Assembly: GCA_024762915.1 (NCBI GenBank)
Contig: JANTGL010000056.1
Coordinates: forward strand, 1 to 11,476
Reading direction: 5' to 3'
DNA length: 11,476 nt
Source of the DNA: Bacteroidales bacterium
GTDB taxonomy: Bacteria; Bacteroidota; Bacteroidia; Bacteroidales; JAADGE01
The notes below the pieces were generated by a model. The model made no database searches. It saw only the letters and a program-made list of their open reading frames with translations, and was not told where the DNA came from. How positions within the stretch are numbered: position 1 is the first letter of the stretch; the number at the start of each line of letters is the position of its first letter. A program made the position numbers and the translations under genes. This document shows, piece after piece, positions 1 to 7,458 of the stretch.

Positions 1-209
1 CCTCGTAAAAATATGAAATAAATTTCTGATTATTACGAAAATAATAAAATATTTTCACATTATTAATTTTTACCTAAATAGCTGATAATAAGAGCTTAAC
101 ATACCCCGGGATTCCGTTCAATTGAGACAATCATCTTTTCGAAAAAAAAGGCTTAAAAAATGAAACCACCGGCACAGTTTTTTCGTATAGGAAAGTAAAA
201 TAACGGAAT
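1..209. other. AT-rich leader region, no gene recognised
   Basis: No ORF of convincing coding character is seen. A short frame at the left edge (stop at 19-21) could be the tail of an upstream gene but is too short to judge. An ATG at 160 opens only a 12-codon frame ending at 196-198, and is out of frame with the MORN gene. I see no good match to the Bacteroidota promoter ahead of the TTG start at 210. Confidence 0.4.
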
Positions 210-1064
210 TTGAAAAAATTTTACCCGATACTTGTTTTTCTCTTATGCTTTTCCGGCTTTACACATGCACAAAGCTATGAAATTTATAAAGGCGATACGA
301 TAAATGTTATTGATAATAATAACTTTAAACAAGGCTATTGGGTTAACCACAAACCCTATTCCGAAGAAAAAATTTCAGAAGGAAACTACATTGACGGAAA
401 AAAGGAAGGTCTTTGGAAATCATTTTATTCAAACGGGAGTTTAAAATCAGAAATCACTTTTTGGCACGGAGAAAAATACGGAAAAGCCAAAATCTTTTTT
501 GAAAACGGAAATTTGGCCGAAGAAGGCGTGTGGCTCATCGATAAATGGGTTAATAAATACAAAGCCTACTATCAAAACGGAAAACTTTCTTATGCTTGGA
601 ATTATAATGAATACGGAACACGATCCGGATATCAGAAATATTATTACGAAAACGGAAAAATAAAAATTGAAGGAGAGTGGGAAGACGGAAAAGAAAAAGG
701 CATTATTCGGGAATATTATTCTGACGGATCTTTACGCTCGGAAAAAATTTTTAATAACGGAAAAACGGGAAATGATTCAATTATTATTTACGAAATAAAA
801 GAAAAAGTTATTCCGAACAAGGATGTCAATTTTGAAACGTCCGATACCGTGAAAACACATTTCAAAGAACCGGACAGTTTAGGAATTTTCGAAGGTAACG
901 GGCATCATATTTTTTATAATAAATTTAAAAAAATAGATAAAGAAGGTATTTTTGAAAACGGTTATTTAATTGACGGCAAACAATATTTTTATGATGAAAA
1001 AGGAATCCTGATTAAAACAGCAAACTATAAAGACGGAAAAATAGTGAATGTGAAAAGTGAATAG
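210..1064 (+). CDS. Exported MORN-repeat protein (YwqK-like family)
   Basis: A 284-residue protein with a clear signal peptide (residues 1-20: Lys-Lys, hydrophobic core, THA before Gln21). The rest is a series of degenerate MORN_2-type repeats of the form G-x-W/Y...YY-x-NG-K/S-L/I-K-x-E, at about residues 55-80, 82-104, 105-127, 140-162, 163-185, and again around 225-276. The family is often annotated as a 'YwqK-like toxin-antitoxin' protein, but the export signal argues for a periplasmic or surface role; its function is unknown. The start is TTG at 210: an in-frame stop (TAA at 201-203) closes the frame just upstream, there is no other Met in the protein, and TTG places the signal peptide exactly. 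Monocistronic, convergent with nrdJ. Family assignment is fairly sure, function is not. Confidence 0.85.
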   Translation: MKKFYPILVFLLCFSGFTHAQSYEIYKGDTINVIDNNNFKQGYWVNHKPYSEEKISEGNYIDGKKEGLWKSFYSNGSLKSEITFWHGEKYGKAKIFFENGNLAEEGVWLIDKWVNKYKAYYQNGKLSYAWNYNEYGTRSGYQKYYYENGKIKIEGEWEDGKEKGIIREYYSDGSLRSEKIFNNGKTGNDSIIIYEIKEKVIPNKDVNFETSDTVKTHFKEPDSLGIFEGNGHHIFYNKFKKIDKEGIFENGYLIDGKQYFYDEKGILIKTANYKDGKIVNVKSE

Positions 1065-1080
1065 ATAATATGATAACTTA

Positions 1081-1117
1081 AAAAAGCCCGTAACACATTG
1101 TGAATTACGGGCTTTTT
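1081..1117. terminator. Bidirectional intrinsic terminator (MORN gene / nrdJ)
   Basis: A perfect 13-bp inverted repeat: AAAAAGCCCGTAA at 1081-1093 and its reverse complement at 1105-1117. The loop is 11 nt and contains a small CAC/GTG pairing. The A-run on one side and T-run on the other make it a rho-independent terminator in both directions. It sits between the convergent ends of the MORN-repeat gene (stop ending at 1064) and nrdJ (stop at 1135), so it very likely serves both. Confidence 0.93.
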
Positions 1118-1134
1118 ATTTTAGAAAGAATTTC

Positions 1135-3705
1135 TTAACCGCATTTTGAATAGCCGCAAGATTGACATTTTAGGCAGCCTTCTTCATAAACTAAAGAATC
1201 GGCACCGCACTCTTGACAAACAGCTCCGTTTTTTGCCTTGGTTCCGTTGGGGATATAATGTTTCAAGGCGCGTTCAATCCCTTTTTTCCATGTATTGATG
1301 GTATCGGTTTCAAAATGTAAGGAGGAAATTAAATTAACGGCATGTTCCACCGGCATTCCGTGTCTTAAAACACCGGAAATTAATTTCGCATAATTCCAAA
1401 ATTCAGGATTAAACTTATATGAAAGACCTTCAATGGTAATATTAAAGCCGAATTTATTCGTGTATTTAAAATCGTATCTTTTATGACCGTCTTGAAAACG
1501 TTGTTTTACAATTTTCCCTTTTGTAACCGATTTCGGAACAGGTAAAGCATCTTCTTCGGTTCTGCCGGAAAAAATTTCATAGGGTCTGCCGTTTTTCACT
1601 CCGATAAAAGCAATCCATTCTTCATCATTATTATTAAAACGAACAATATCGGCATCCAAAACAGCAGGTCTTTTTGTATGTTCCTCTTGATTGGTTTTTG
1701 CTTTCTTTTTTGTTTCTGCAGAAATTAATACCCCGTCACGAGAGCCGTCACGATATACCGTAACCCCTTTACATCCGCTTTTCCAAGCTTCGGTATACAC
1801 ATTTCCGACCATGTCTGCAGGGACATCTTTCGGTAAATTAACCGTTACGCTGATTGAGTGATCGACCCATTTTTGAACTCTGCCCTGAAGCTGAACTTTT
1901 TTAATCCAGTCAACATCATTAGAGGTTGATTTATAATACGGAGATTTTTCAACAAGTGCTTGAATTTGCTCACTATCAAATGATTTTGCGTCTTCCGGAT
2001 TAATTCCGTTTACTTCCATCCATTTTAAGAAATTATGATGGAAAACATTAAATTCTTCCCAAGAATCTCCGGTTTCATCAACAAAGCTAACATTTACATC
2101 TTTGTCGTTGGGATTCACTTTACGTCTTCGTTTGTAAAAAGGTAAAAATACCGGTTCTATTCCGGACGTTGTTTTTGTCATAATGCTTGTTGATCCGGTC
2201 GGAGCGATGGTCAGCAAAGAAATATTTCGTCTGCCGTGTTTTTGCATGTCTTCGAAGAGTTCCGGATCGGCGTCTTTAATTCTTTCAATAAACGGATTGT
2301 TTTTTTCTTTTTCGGGACTGTAAAGTTTAAAAGCACCTCTGTCTTTTGCCATTTCAACGGAAGATCGGTAAGCTTCCAATGCCAAAGTTTTATGAACCTT
2401 TACGGAAAAATCCGTTGCAACATCACTGCCGTATTGAAGATTTAAAGCCGCAAGCATATCGCCTTCAGCCGTAATCCCGACGCCGGTTCGTCTTCCCGTA
2501 ATCGCTTTGTTTTTAATATTTACCCAAAGATTTCTTTCTGTTGCTTTAATTATTTCCGCTTCCGGATCGGAATCGATTTTTTCTATAATACCGTCTATTT
2601 TTTCAAGTTCTAAATCAACAATATCATCCATAATGCGTTGAGCATAACCGGCATGTTTTTTAAATTTTTCAAAATTAAAGTTGGCTTCTTTCGTAAACGG
2701 ATTATCAACATAGGAAAATAAGTTGACGGCTAATAAGCGACAACTGTCATAGGGACAAAGCGGAATTTCGCCGCAAGGATTTGTTGAAACCGTTCTGAAC
2801 CCTTGATCGGCATAGCTGTCGGCAACGGATTCATTAATTACCGTATCCCAAAAAAGAATTCCCGGCTCGGCAGATTTCCAAGCATTATTAATGATTTTTT
2901 TCCATAAACTTCTCGGATTAATCACTTTTTTGACGGTCGGATTATCAGAGTCAATCGGATATTGTTGTTGATACGGTTTGTTTTCGGAAACCGCAGTCAT
3001 AAAATCGTTATCAATTTTTACCGATATATTGGCACCCGTTATTTTTCCCGATTCTAATTTTGCATCAATAAAATGTTCGGCATCGGGATGTTTTACGGAA
3101 ATTGAAAGCATTAATGCGCCGCGTCTGCCGTCTTGAGCCACTTCTCTGGTTGAATTGGAATAACGTTCCATAAACGGAACCACGCCGGTTGAGGTTAAAG
3201 CACTGTTGCTTACGGGACTGCCTTTCGGACGAATGTGAGAAAGGTCATGCCCCACGCCGCCTCGGCGTTTCATCAGTTGCACTTGTTCCTGATCGGTTTT
3301 TAAAATACCGCCGTAAGAATCGGCCGGATGATCATCGCCGATAACAAAACAATTTGATAAAGAAACCGTTTGGTGCTTGTTTCCGATGCCGGACATGGGA
3401 CTGCCTGCCGGAACGATGTATTTAAAATCTTTGATTAGGTCAAAAACAGTATCTTCACTTAAGGGATTGGGATATTTTTGTTCAATACGGGCGATTTCTT
3501 TTGCGATTCTTCGATGCATTTCATCCGGTGTTTTTTCAAACAAATTTCCGAAAGAATCTTTAAGCGCATATTTTGTAGCCCAAACCCGAGCAGCGAGCTC
3601 GTCACCTTTAAAATATTCCAAGGCGTGGGGAAATACATCTTTGTATGAAAAACCGGTTTTTTGAGTCGTCGGGTTAAAAAGAGTAATTTGATCTTTTACT
3701 TGCAT
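1135..3705 (-). CDS. nrdJ: Adenosylcobalamin-dependent (class II) ribonucleotide reductase
   Basis: A full-length 856-residue class II ribonucleotide reductase. It reduces ribonucleotides to deoxyribonucleotides in the cytoplasm using a radical generated from adenosylcobalamin, needing neither oxygen nor a beta subunit. Visible landmarks are the first redox Cys119 in SLSNCF; the active-site signature NPCGEI with Asn309, radical Cys311 and Glu313; the second redox Cys322, 11 residues on as in NrdJ proteins; and the phosphate-binding APTGSTS at 501-507. A TSCPD-like region covers about 690-800. The C-terminal Cys cluster (C830, C833, C844, C847, C850, C855) is the zinc-ribbon and redox tail typical of this subgroup. 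ATG start at 3705. It is separated by 233 bp from the dehydrogenase gene upstream on the same strand. No cobalamin riboswitch (GCCACTG box) or clear NrdR box is visible in that gap. No truncation or missing key residue. Confidence 0.97.
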   Translation of the reverse strand: MQVKDQITLFNPTTQKTGFSYKDVFPHALEYFKGDELAARVWATKYALKDSFGNLFEKTPDEMHRRIAKEIARIEQKYPNPLSEDTVFDLIKDFKYIVPAGSPMSGIGNKHQTVSLSNCFVIGDDHPADSYGGILKTDQEQVQLMKRRGGVGHDLSHIRPKGSPVSNSALTSTGVVPFMERYSNSTREVAQDGRRGALMLSISVKHPDAEHFIDAKLESGKITGANISVKIDNDFMTAVSENKPYQQQYPIDSDNPTVKKVINPRSLWKKIINNAWKSAEPGILFWDTVINESVADSYADQGFRTVSTNPCGEIPLCPYDSCRLLAVNLFSYVDNPFTKEANFNFEKFKKHAGYAQRIMDDIVDLELEKIDGIIEKIDSDPEAEIIKATERNLWVNIKNKAITGRRTGVGITAEGDMLAALNLQYGSDVATDFSVKVHKTLALEAYRSSVEMAKDRGAFKLYSPEKEKNNPFIERIKDADPELFEDMQKHGRRNISLLTIAPTGSTSIMTKTTSGIEPVFLPFYKRRRKVNPNDKDVNVSFVDETGDSWEEFNVFHHNFLKWMEVNGINPEDAKSFDSEQIQALVEKSPYYKSTSNDVDWIKKVQLQGRVQKWVDHSISVTVNLPKDVPADMVGNVYTEAWKSGCKGVTVYRDGSRDGVLISAETKKKAKTNQEEHTKRPAVLDADIVRFNNNDEEWIAFIGVKNGRPYEIFSGRTEEDALPVPKSVTKGKIVKQRFQDGHKRYDFKYTNKFGFNITIEGLSYKFNPEFWNYAKLISGVLRHGMPVEHAVNLISSLHFETDTINTWKKGIERALKHYIPNGTKAKNGAVCQECGADSLVYEEGCLKCQSCGYSKCG

Positions 3706-3938
3706 TGTAAATTAAATAAAAATGTGGTTGAAAAATGGTAAGAACAAAAATAACTCAAATGAAAGAAGAGTAAAAGTTATGTTTTCAATAAAACCGGTTA
3801 AAAATTTGGTAATCAATCAATAAATCTGTTAATAACTTTATATTTAAAAATAAAGCAAGAAAATTTTGTTATCTGATAAAAAGATAAAAAGATTCAAATC
3901 AGAATGTTGCAATTAAAAAAAAAAGAGTTAAAAGTCTG
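3706..3938. other. 233-bp AT-rich gap upstream of nrdJ
   Basis: This gap holds the nrdJ leader and the 3' end of the upstream dehydrogenase transcript. It contains a run of ten A's (3915-3924, T's on the minus strand) without a convincing GC-rich stem, so a terminator for the dehydrogenase is unproven. No B12 box is seen. The best -7-like site for nrdJ (AAAAGTTA at 3772-3779 on the plus strand, read as TAACTTTT) has one mismatch and no good -33 element. Confidence 0.4.
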
Positions 3939-4898
3939 TTATTTGTTTGGGTTGAATTTTTCTTTAACACCGTTCAGCATAACTTCTGTTAAGGCTTTTA
4001 TGTCATATTTTGTTTCCAAACCCCAATCTGTTTGTGCAACAGAATCATTAATACTTTGAGGCCACGAATCAGCGATCGGTTGTCTGAAATCGGGCTTGTA
4101 TGAAATTTCAAAATCGGGAATATGATGTTTTATTTCTTCTGCTATTTGTTTGGGCGTAAAGCTTATTCCGCCGACATTATAACTTGATTTTACCGTAATG
4201 TTTTCTTTGGGTGCCGTCATTAATTTAACGGTCGCATTCACGGCATCTTTCATAAACATCATCGGAAGTGCCGTATTTTCTTTTAAAAATGATTCGTATT
4301 TTCCTTTTTTTACGGCATCATAAAAAATTTCAACGGCATAATCCGTAGTTCCGCCGCCGGCTTCTGTTTTATAACTGATTAATCCGGGATAACGAATACT
4401 TCGAATATCCAAATCATAGCGGGTGTTAAAATATTCGCACCAGCGTTCGCCGGCAAGTTTGCTTATTCCGTAAACCGTAGACGGCTCTGTTACAGTAAGT
4501 TGGGCTGTGTTTTGTTTCGGTGTTGTCGGTCCGAATACGGCAATGGAACTGGGCCAAAAAATACGATGAACATCTTCTACGACTTTTGCCAAATCAAGAA
4601 TATTTAATAAGCTCTGCATATTGATATGCCATGCTTGTAAAGGTAATTTTTCAGCATTTCCCGAAAGCACGGCAGCCAAGTGATATATTTGAGTGATTTT
4701 ATGACGAATAACAAAATGGATGAGCCGTTTGTCGTCCATAACATCCAAAATAGCGGAAGGACCGGCATTTTTTATATCTGCGGGAACTTCTTTAATATCG
4801 GTAGCAAAAACATGGTCGTTTCCGTATTTTTTTCTGAGGGCAACCGTTAATTCGGAGCCGATTTGTCCGGCTGCGCCGATGACTAATATATTTTCCAT
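3939..4898 (-). CDS. tdh: SDR-type L-threonine 3-dehydrogenase (NAD-dependent epimerase family)
   Basis: A 319-residue extended short-chain dehydrogenase. It probably oxidises L-threonine with NAD+ to 2-amino-3-oxobutanoate, the first step of threonine breakdown to glycine and acetyl-CoA. The N-terminal Rossmann motif GAAGQIG (residues 8-14) and the catalytic Tyr143-x3-Lys147 with Ser in PSSIAVFGP (about 117-118) are present. The stretches RYPGLISYKT (169-178) and GGGTTDYA (181-188) match the threonine-dehydrogenase subgroup found in Flavobacteria and animals better than UDP-galactose epimerases. This subgroup is unrelated to the zinc Tdh of E. coli. The ATG at 4898 is preferred over an in-frame TTG at 4910: it starts right before the Rossmann strand, and a promoter-like site ends just upstream. 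The neighbouring genes do not encode the partner 2-amino-3-oxobutyrate CoA ligase. Confidence 0.88.
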   Translation of the reverse strand: MENILVIGAAGQIGSELTVALRKKYGNDHVFATDIKEVPADIKNAGPSAILDVMDDKRLIHFVIRHKITQIYHLAAVLSGNAEKLPLQAWHINMQSLLNILDLAKVVEDVHRIFWPSSIAVFGPTTPKQNTAQLTVTEPSTVYGISKLAGERWCEYFNTRYDLDIRSIRYPGLISYKTEAGGGTTDYAVEIFYDAVKKGKYESFLKENTALPMMFMKDAVNATVKLMTAPKENITVKSSYNVGGISFTPKQIAEEIKHHIPDFEISYKPDFRQPIADSWPQSINDSVAQTDWGLETKYDIKALTEVMLNGVKEKFNPNK

Positions 4899-4920
4899 AA
4901 AATGGGTCAAAAAATTTGTT

Positions 4921-4952
4921 CAAATTTATAAATTTCAAAACTAAAAACAGAA
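4921..4952 (-). promoter_or_regulatory. Putative promoter of the threonine dehydrogenase gene
   Basis: Plus-strand CAAATTTA at 4921-4928 reads TAAATTTG on the minus strand, a perfect match to the Bacteroidota -7 box TAnnTTTG. Twenty bases further upstream (4949-4952) lies TCTG, a 3-of-4 match to the -33 TTTG. Predicted transcription would start near 4914-4916, just upstream of the ATG at 4898. This also disfavours the TTG at 4910 as start. Confidence 0.5.
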
Positions 4953-4967
4953 AAAAGTCGTTTATTT

Positions 4968-4998
4968 ATTGATGTTATAAAAAATGTTTTTATCTTTA
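4968..4998 (+). promoter_or_regulatory. Putative promoter of the DUF2147 gene
   Basis: ATTG at 4968-4971, a 19-nt spacer, then TATCTTTA at 4991-4998. Each element has one mismatch to the Bacteroidota consensus TTTG / TAnnTTTG. It would give a 5' leader of roughly 25 nt before the ATG at 5027. In AT-rich DNA such matches can arise by chance. Confidence 0.42.
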
Positions 4999-5026
4999 AG
5001 CTGTAAAATTTAAAAACTATTTAATT

Positions 5027-5479
5027 ATGAAAAAGAAAATATTAATTGTAATTGCGGTATTTTTTGCGTTTACTTTAACAAATAAGGTACATGCTCAAGC
5101 ATCAAAAATCGTAGGAATGTGGAAAACAATTGATGACGAAACCGGAAAAGCAAAATCCTATGTGAAAATTTACAAAGCAAAAAACGGATTTTATTACGGA
5201 AAAATTACAAAGTTATTGGATAAACCGCAAGATGAAAAATGCGATAAATGTAAAGGAGCATTAAAAGATAAGCCGATACTCGGAATGGTCATTTTGTTAA
5301 AAATGAAAGCCGGAGACGACGGTTTGGAAGGCGGAAAAATTATGGATCCCGGAAACGGAAAATTTTATCATTGTACCATGGAAATTGATGATAAAAACTC
5401 GGACAAATTGGAAGTCAGAGGTTCGCTTGACAGCTGGGGCTGGGCCGGAAGAACGCAATATTGGTATCGATTGAAATAA
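5027..5479 (+). CDS. Exported DUF2147 family protein
   Basis: A 150-residue protein with a signal peptide (about residues 1-23, VHA then Gln-Ala), so it is secreted to the periplasm or beyond. The mature part is a single DUF2147 domain. It opens with the VGMWKTIDDETGKAKS motif (29-44), has the central KDKPILGM stretch, and closes with the aromatic GWAGRTQYWYR end (138-148). A CDKC pair (Cys72, Cys75) could bind metal or form a disulfide. The biochemical function of DUF2147 is not established; members are small beta-rich exported proteins common in Bacteroidota and Proteobacteria. Divergent from the dehydrogenase gene and followed at once by its own terminator, so it is most likely transcribed alone. 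Confidence 0.92.
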   Translation: MKKKILIVIAVFFAFTLTNKVHAQASKIVGMWKTIDDETGKAKSYVKIYKAKNGFYYGKITKLLDKPQDEKCDKCKGALKDKPILGMVILLKMKAGDDGLEGGKIMDPGNGKFYHCTMEIDDKNSDKLEVRGSLDSWGWAGRTQYWYRLK

Positions 5480-5506
5480 TAAAACGATTACTGAAAACAG
5501 TATTAT

Positions 5507-5533
5507 AAAGCAGAGATTTTCTCTGCTTTTTTT
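5507..5533 (+). terminator. Intrinsic terminator of the DUF2147 gene
   Basis: AAAGCAGAG at 5507-5515 pairs with CTCTGCTTT at 5521-5529. The loop is 3-5 nt and seven T's (5527-5533) follow. It lies 27 bp past the stop codon of the DUF2147 gene. Confidence 0.92.
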
Positions 5534-5629
5534 ATTCAGGGTATTTCGAAAAATTAAATCTCCCTGTTTTTAAGAATGTTACTCCTTCGTTTTCTTCTTT
5601 ATTACCCCGATTTTTTGTGATTTTGTTAA

Positions 5630-5637
5630 TATTTTTG
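5630..5637 (+). promoter_or_regulatory. Isolated -7-like box ahead of the inverted repeat
   Basis: TATTTTTG at 5630-5637 matches TAnnTTTG exactly on the plus strand, about 50 bp before the inverted repeat. No TTTG lies at the proper distance upstream. It might drive a short structured RNA covering 5688-5768, but equally it may be chance. Confidence 0.2.
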
Positions 5638-5687
5638 GGAATTGTTTTAAATTTTTCTGTTTCTTGAATTCCCTATTTTTCTCGATA

Positions 5688-5768
5688 AATCATCGTATCA
5701 CTGTCTTAAAAAACAGATTGTTAAATAAAAATCAGCTCAAACAGAGCTTAAATAGTGATACGATGATT
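5688..5768. repeat. 15-bp perfect inverted repeat with structured 51-nt spacer
   Basis: AATCATCGTATCACT at 5688-5702 and its exact reverse complement AGTGATACGATGATT at 5754-5768. The spacer itself contains two short hairpins: AACA-GAT-TGTT (5712-5722) and AGCTC-AAACA-GAGCT (5734-5748). The outer arms begin 9 bp beyond the stop codon of the minus-strand DUF2461 gene. No flanking direct repeat is seen, so a typical MITE with target duplication is not supported. It could be an RNA fold at the operon end or an element of unknown type. Confidence 0.85.
5723..5748 (-). terminator. Weak terminator-like hairpin downstream of DUF2461 gene
   Basis: On the minus strand the AGCTC...GAGCT hairpin (5734-5748, 5-bp stem, 5-nt loop) is followed by GATTTTTATTT (5723-5733). 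This is a plausible rho-independent terminator about 30 bp after the DUF2461 stop. The stem is short, and it sits inside the larger 15-bp inverted repeat, which could compete with it or support it. Confidence 0.45.
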
Positions 5769-5777
5769 CTCCGGGTT

Positions 5778-6428
5778 CTATTTAATTATTTGATTCAAAT
5801 AATCATTAAAGGGCTTTTGGGTTTTAAAAATCGTCAGCACATTACCCAAAAAGTTCTCTGAAATTAACTCGTTGTCAGAAAGATGCTTTATAACCGTATA
5901 ACTTTTATAACGCAGTAATTCGATATCGGGATGGTTTTTATCAAACCCGCGCGGAGCCGTTTTTAATGTTTCACCGTATAAATCCGGAAAAACAGAATTA
6001 AACTCGGAATTTTTCAAAATCTTTTTCAAGGGTTCCGCATTTTCTGAAATCGATTCTCTGAGCGTTTTTAAAATATCCGGTTGCGGACAATACATCCCGC
6101 CGCCTGCAAAAGAAGCTCCGGGTTCAATGTGAATATAATAACCGGCATATTTGCTTTTCCGTCCGCCTTTTGCAATGTAGGCGCCCATATTTGTTTTATA
6201 GGGTGTTTTATCTTTTGAAAAACGCACGTCTTTATAAATTCGAAAGGCACATTCTTTTGCCGAAAGCACATCAACGGCAGGATCAAACGCTTTAATTTTA
6301 GCAATTAAAACATCAACAATCCCGAAAAAAATATTTTTGGATTCTTCATAGCGCTTTTTGTTTTCTTGAAACCAATTTCGATTATTGTTCTTTTTTAAAT
6401 CGGTGAGGAAATTAAGGATTGCTTGCAT
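5778..6428 (-). CDS. DUF2461 family protein
   Basis: A 216-residue DUF2461 (TIGR02453) protein without signal peptide or membrane segment, so probably cytoplasmic. The family hallmark FRIYKDVRFSKDKTPYKT is at 62-79, followed by GGGMYCPQPD (109-118) and the C-terminal PRGFDKNHPDIELLRYKSY region (159-177). Its length is normal for the family. The molecular function is not known. ATG at 6428 is chosen because family members begin with the helix seen right after it; an upstream in-frame TTG at 6467 lies inside the preceding gene and adds a non-conserved tail. The start overlaps the glycosyltransferase 3' end by 17 bp, indicating co-transcription and possible translational coupling. Confidence 0.9.
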   Translation of the reverse strand: MQAILNFLTDLKKNNNRNWFQENKKRYEESKNIFFGIVDVLIAKIKAFDPAVDVLSAKECAFRIYKDVRFSKDKTPYKTNMGAYIAKGGRKSKYAGYYIHIEPGASFAGGGMYCPQPDILKTLRESISENAEPLKKILKNSEFNSVFPDLYGETLKTAPRGFDKNHPDIELLRYKSYTVIKHLSDNELISENFLGNVLTIFKTQKPFNDYLNQIIK

Positions 6429-7410
6429 GATATATTTTTTGATAAAGTTGATAATATTGATCGGCAACAGCTTTTGCGGAATATTTTTTGACGTTTTCCA
6501 AACCCTTTTCGATGAGGGTTTTTCTTAATTCGGCATTGCTGATTAATTGAATAAAAGCCGATGTCATTTCTTCGGGATTATTCGGATTAACAAGCAGAGC
6601 ACCGTCTCCTGCAACTTCTTTCATCGGTGAGAGATTACTTGTAATCACCGGGCGACCGCTTGCCTGAGCTTCGATAATCGGAACGCCGAATCCCTCATAG
6701 CTTGAAATAAAGCTGACTATATCGGCTTTTTTATATAAATCGAGAAGCACAATAAAAGGCACATTAAAACTATTTTCGTAATCAATTTGATGTTTTTTCA
6801 ACAAATCAATTTGAGTTTCGGATAATATACCGATAATGGTTAATTTACAGTTTATACCTTCCAGTGCCGGAATAAGATTTTCGAGATTTTTATTCGGTTT
6901 TGTTCCGATTTGCAGAATATTCGGTTTCTCCGTGTTAAACACATATTTCGAAGATTGAATTTTTGCCGAAACACAATCCGGAATAACCGTGATTTTTTCG
7001 GGATTAATTTTGAAGATTTGAAGAATTTCCTGTTTTGTAGATTCCGAAATTACCGTAATGTATCGAACCCGTGCAAAAGGCATTGTAAACCAAAAATAAC
7101 GCAGGATTTTTTGTTTGATTCCGGCTTTGTTTAAAGCCGAACCGATATCATGAACGGTAAGGATTGTTTTTTTCTTTTTCAGAAACAAAGCTACAAAATG
7201 AATATCTCCGGTGATGTGATTTATATCTTCTTGATTAAAAGCGGCATGTATCATAATAAACAAGCGCCTGAAAATTCCTTTACTGTGACATTTTGCAAAA
7301 TGATTGTTGTGTGTTATGTCATCGGGCAATGCTTTTTGCACGGCAAAAAACTGTTCTTCAATGCTGTGAAAAACGGGGGAGGGGCGGCGGAAGAAAAAAG
7401 TTAGTTTCAT
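6412..7410 (-). CDS. GT4-family glycosyltransferase
   Basis: A 332-residue GT-B fold glycosyltransferase of family GT4 (Glycos_transf_1), expected to transfer a sugar from a nucleotide-sugar donor to a growing surface polysaccharide at the cytoplasmic side of the inner membrane. The N-terminal acceptor half includes HITGDIH (65-71) and TVHDIG (85-90). The C-terminal donor half has a glycine-loop-like ILQIGTKPNKNLENL stretch (165-179). The EX7E motif is Glu239-Glu247 within YEGFGVPIIEAQASGRPV, where GT4 enzymes bind the donor. Donor and acceptor sugars cannot be told from sequence. ATG at 7410. The gene lies 48 bp downstream of the ATPase stop, so both may share a transcript, and it overlaps the DUF2461 gene. 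Its first 20-30 codons recur as orphan fragments at 8741-8806 and 10281-10376. Confidence 0.92.
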   Translation of the reverse strand: MKLTFFFRRPSPVFHSIEEQFFAVQKALPDDITHNNHFAKCHSKGIFRRLFIMIHAAFNQEDINHITGDIHFVALFLKKKKTILTVHDIGSALNKAGIKQKILRYFWFTMPFARVRYITVISESTKQEILQIFKINPEKITVIPDCVSAKIQSSKYVFNTEKPNILQIGTKPNKNLENLIPALEGINCKLTIIGILSETQIDLLKKHQIDYENSFNVPFIVLLDLYKKADIVSFISSYEGFGVPIIEAQASGRPVITSNLSPMKEVAGDGALLVNPNNPEEMTSAFIQLISNAELRKTLIEKGLENVKKYSAKAVADQYYQLYQKIYHASNP

Positions 7411-7458
7411 GGGATGCAGTTTTGAGTATATCGATTTATAGAAAAAGAATACGAATTT

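Noticed and set aside
3706..3938. Cobalamin riboswitch upstream of nrdJ
   Set aside because: No B12-box-like GCCACTG sequence and no evident multistem fold; a covariance search was not possible here.
4899..4910. TTG at 4910 as the start of the threonine dehydrogenase
   Set aside because: ATG at 4898 lies next to the Rossmann strand, and the likely transcription start is within a few bases of 4910.
5688..5768. Miniature transposable element
   Set aside because: The terminal arms are perfect but no flanking target-site duplication is seen, and no second copy is in the window.
5664..5861. 65-codon plus-strand ORF
   Set aside because: It spans the inverted repeat and runs antisense into the DUF2461 gene; low-complexity sequence with no recognisable domain.
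6429..6467. TTG at 6467 as the start of the DUF2461 protein
   Set aside because: The extra 13 residues lie within the glycosyltransferase gene and precede the family's normal N-terminus; an ATG is available at 6428.
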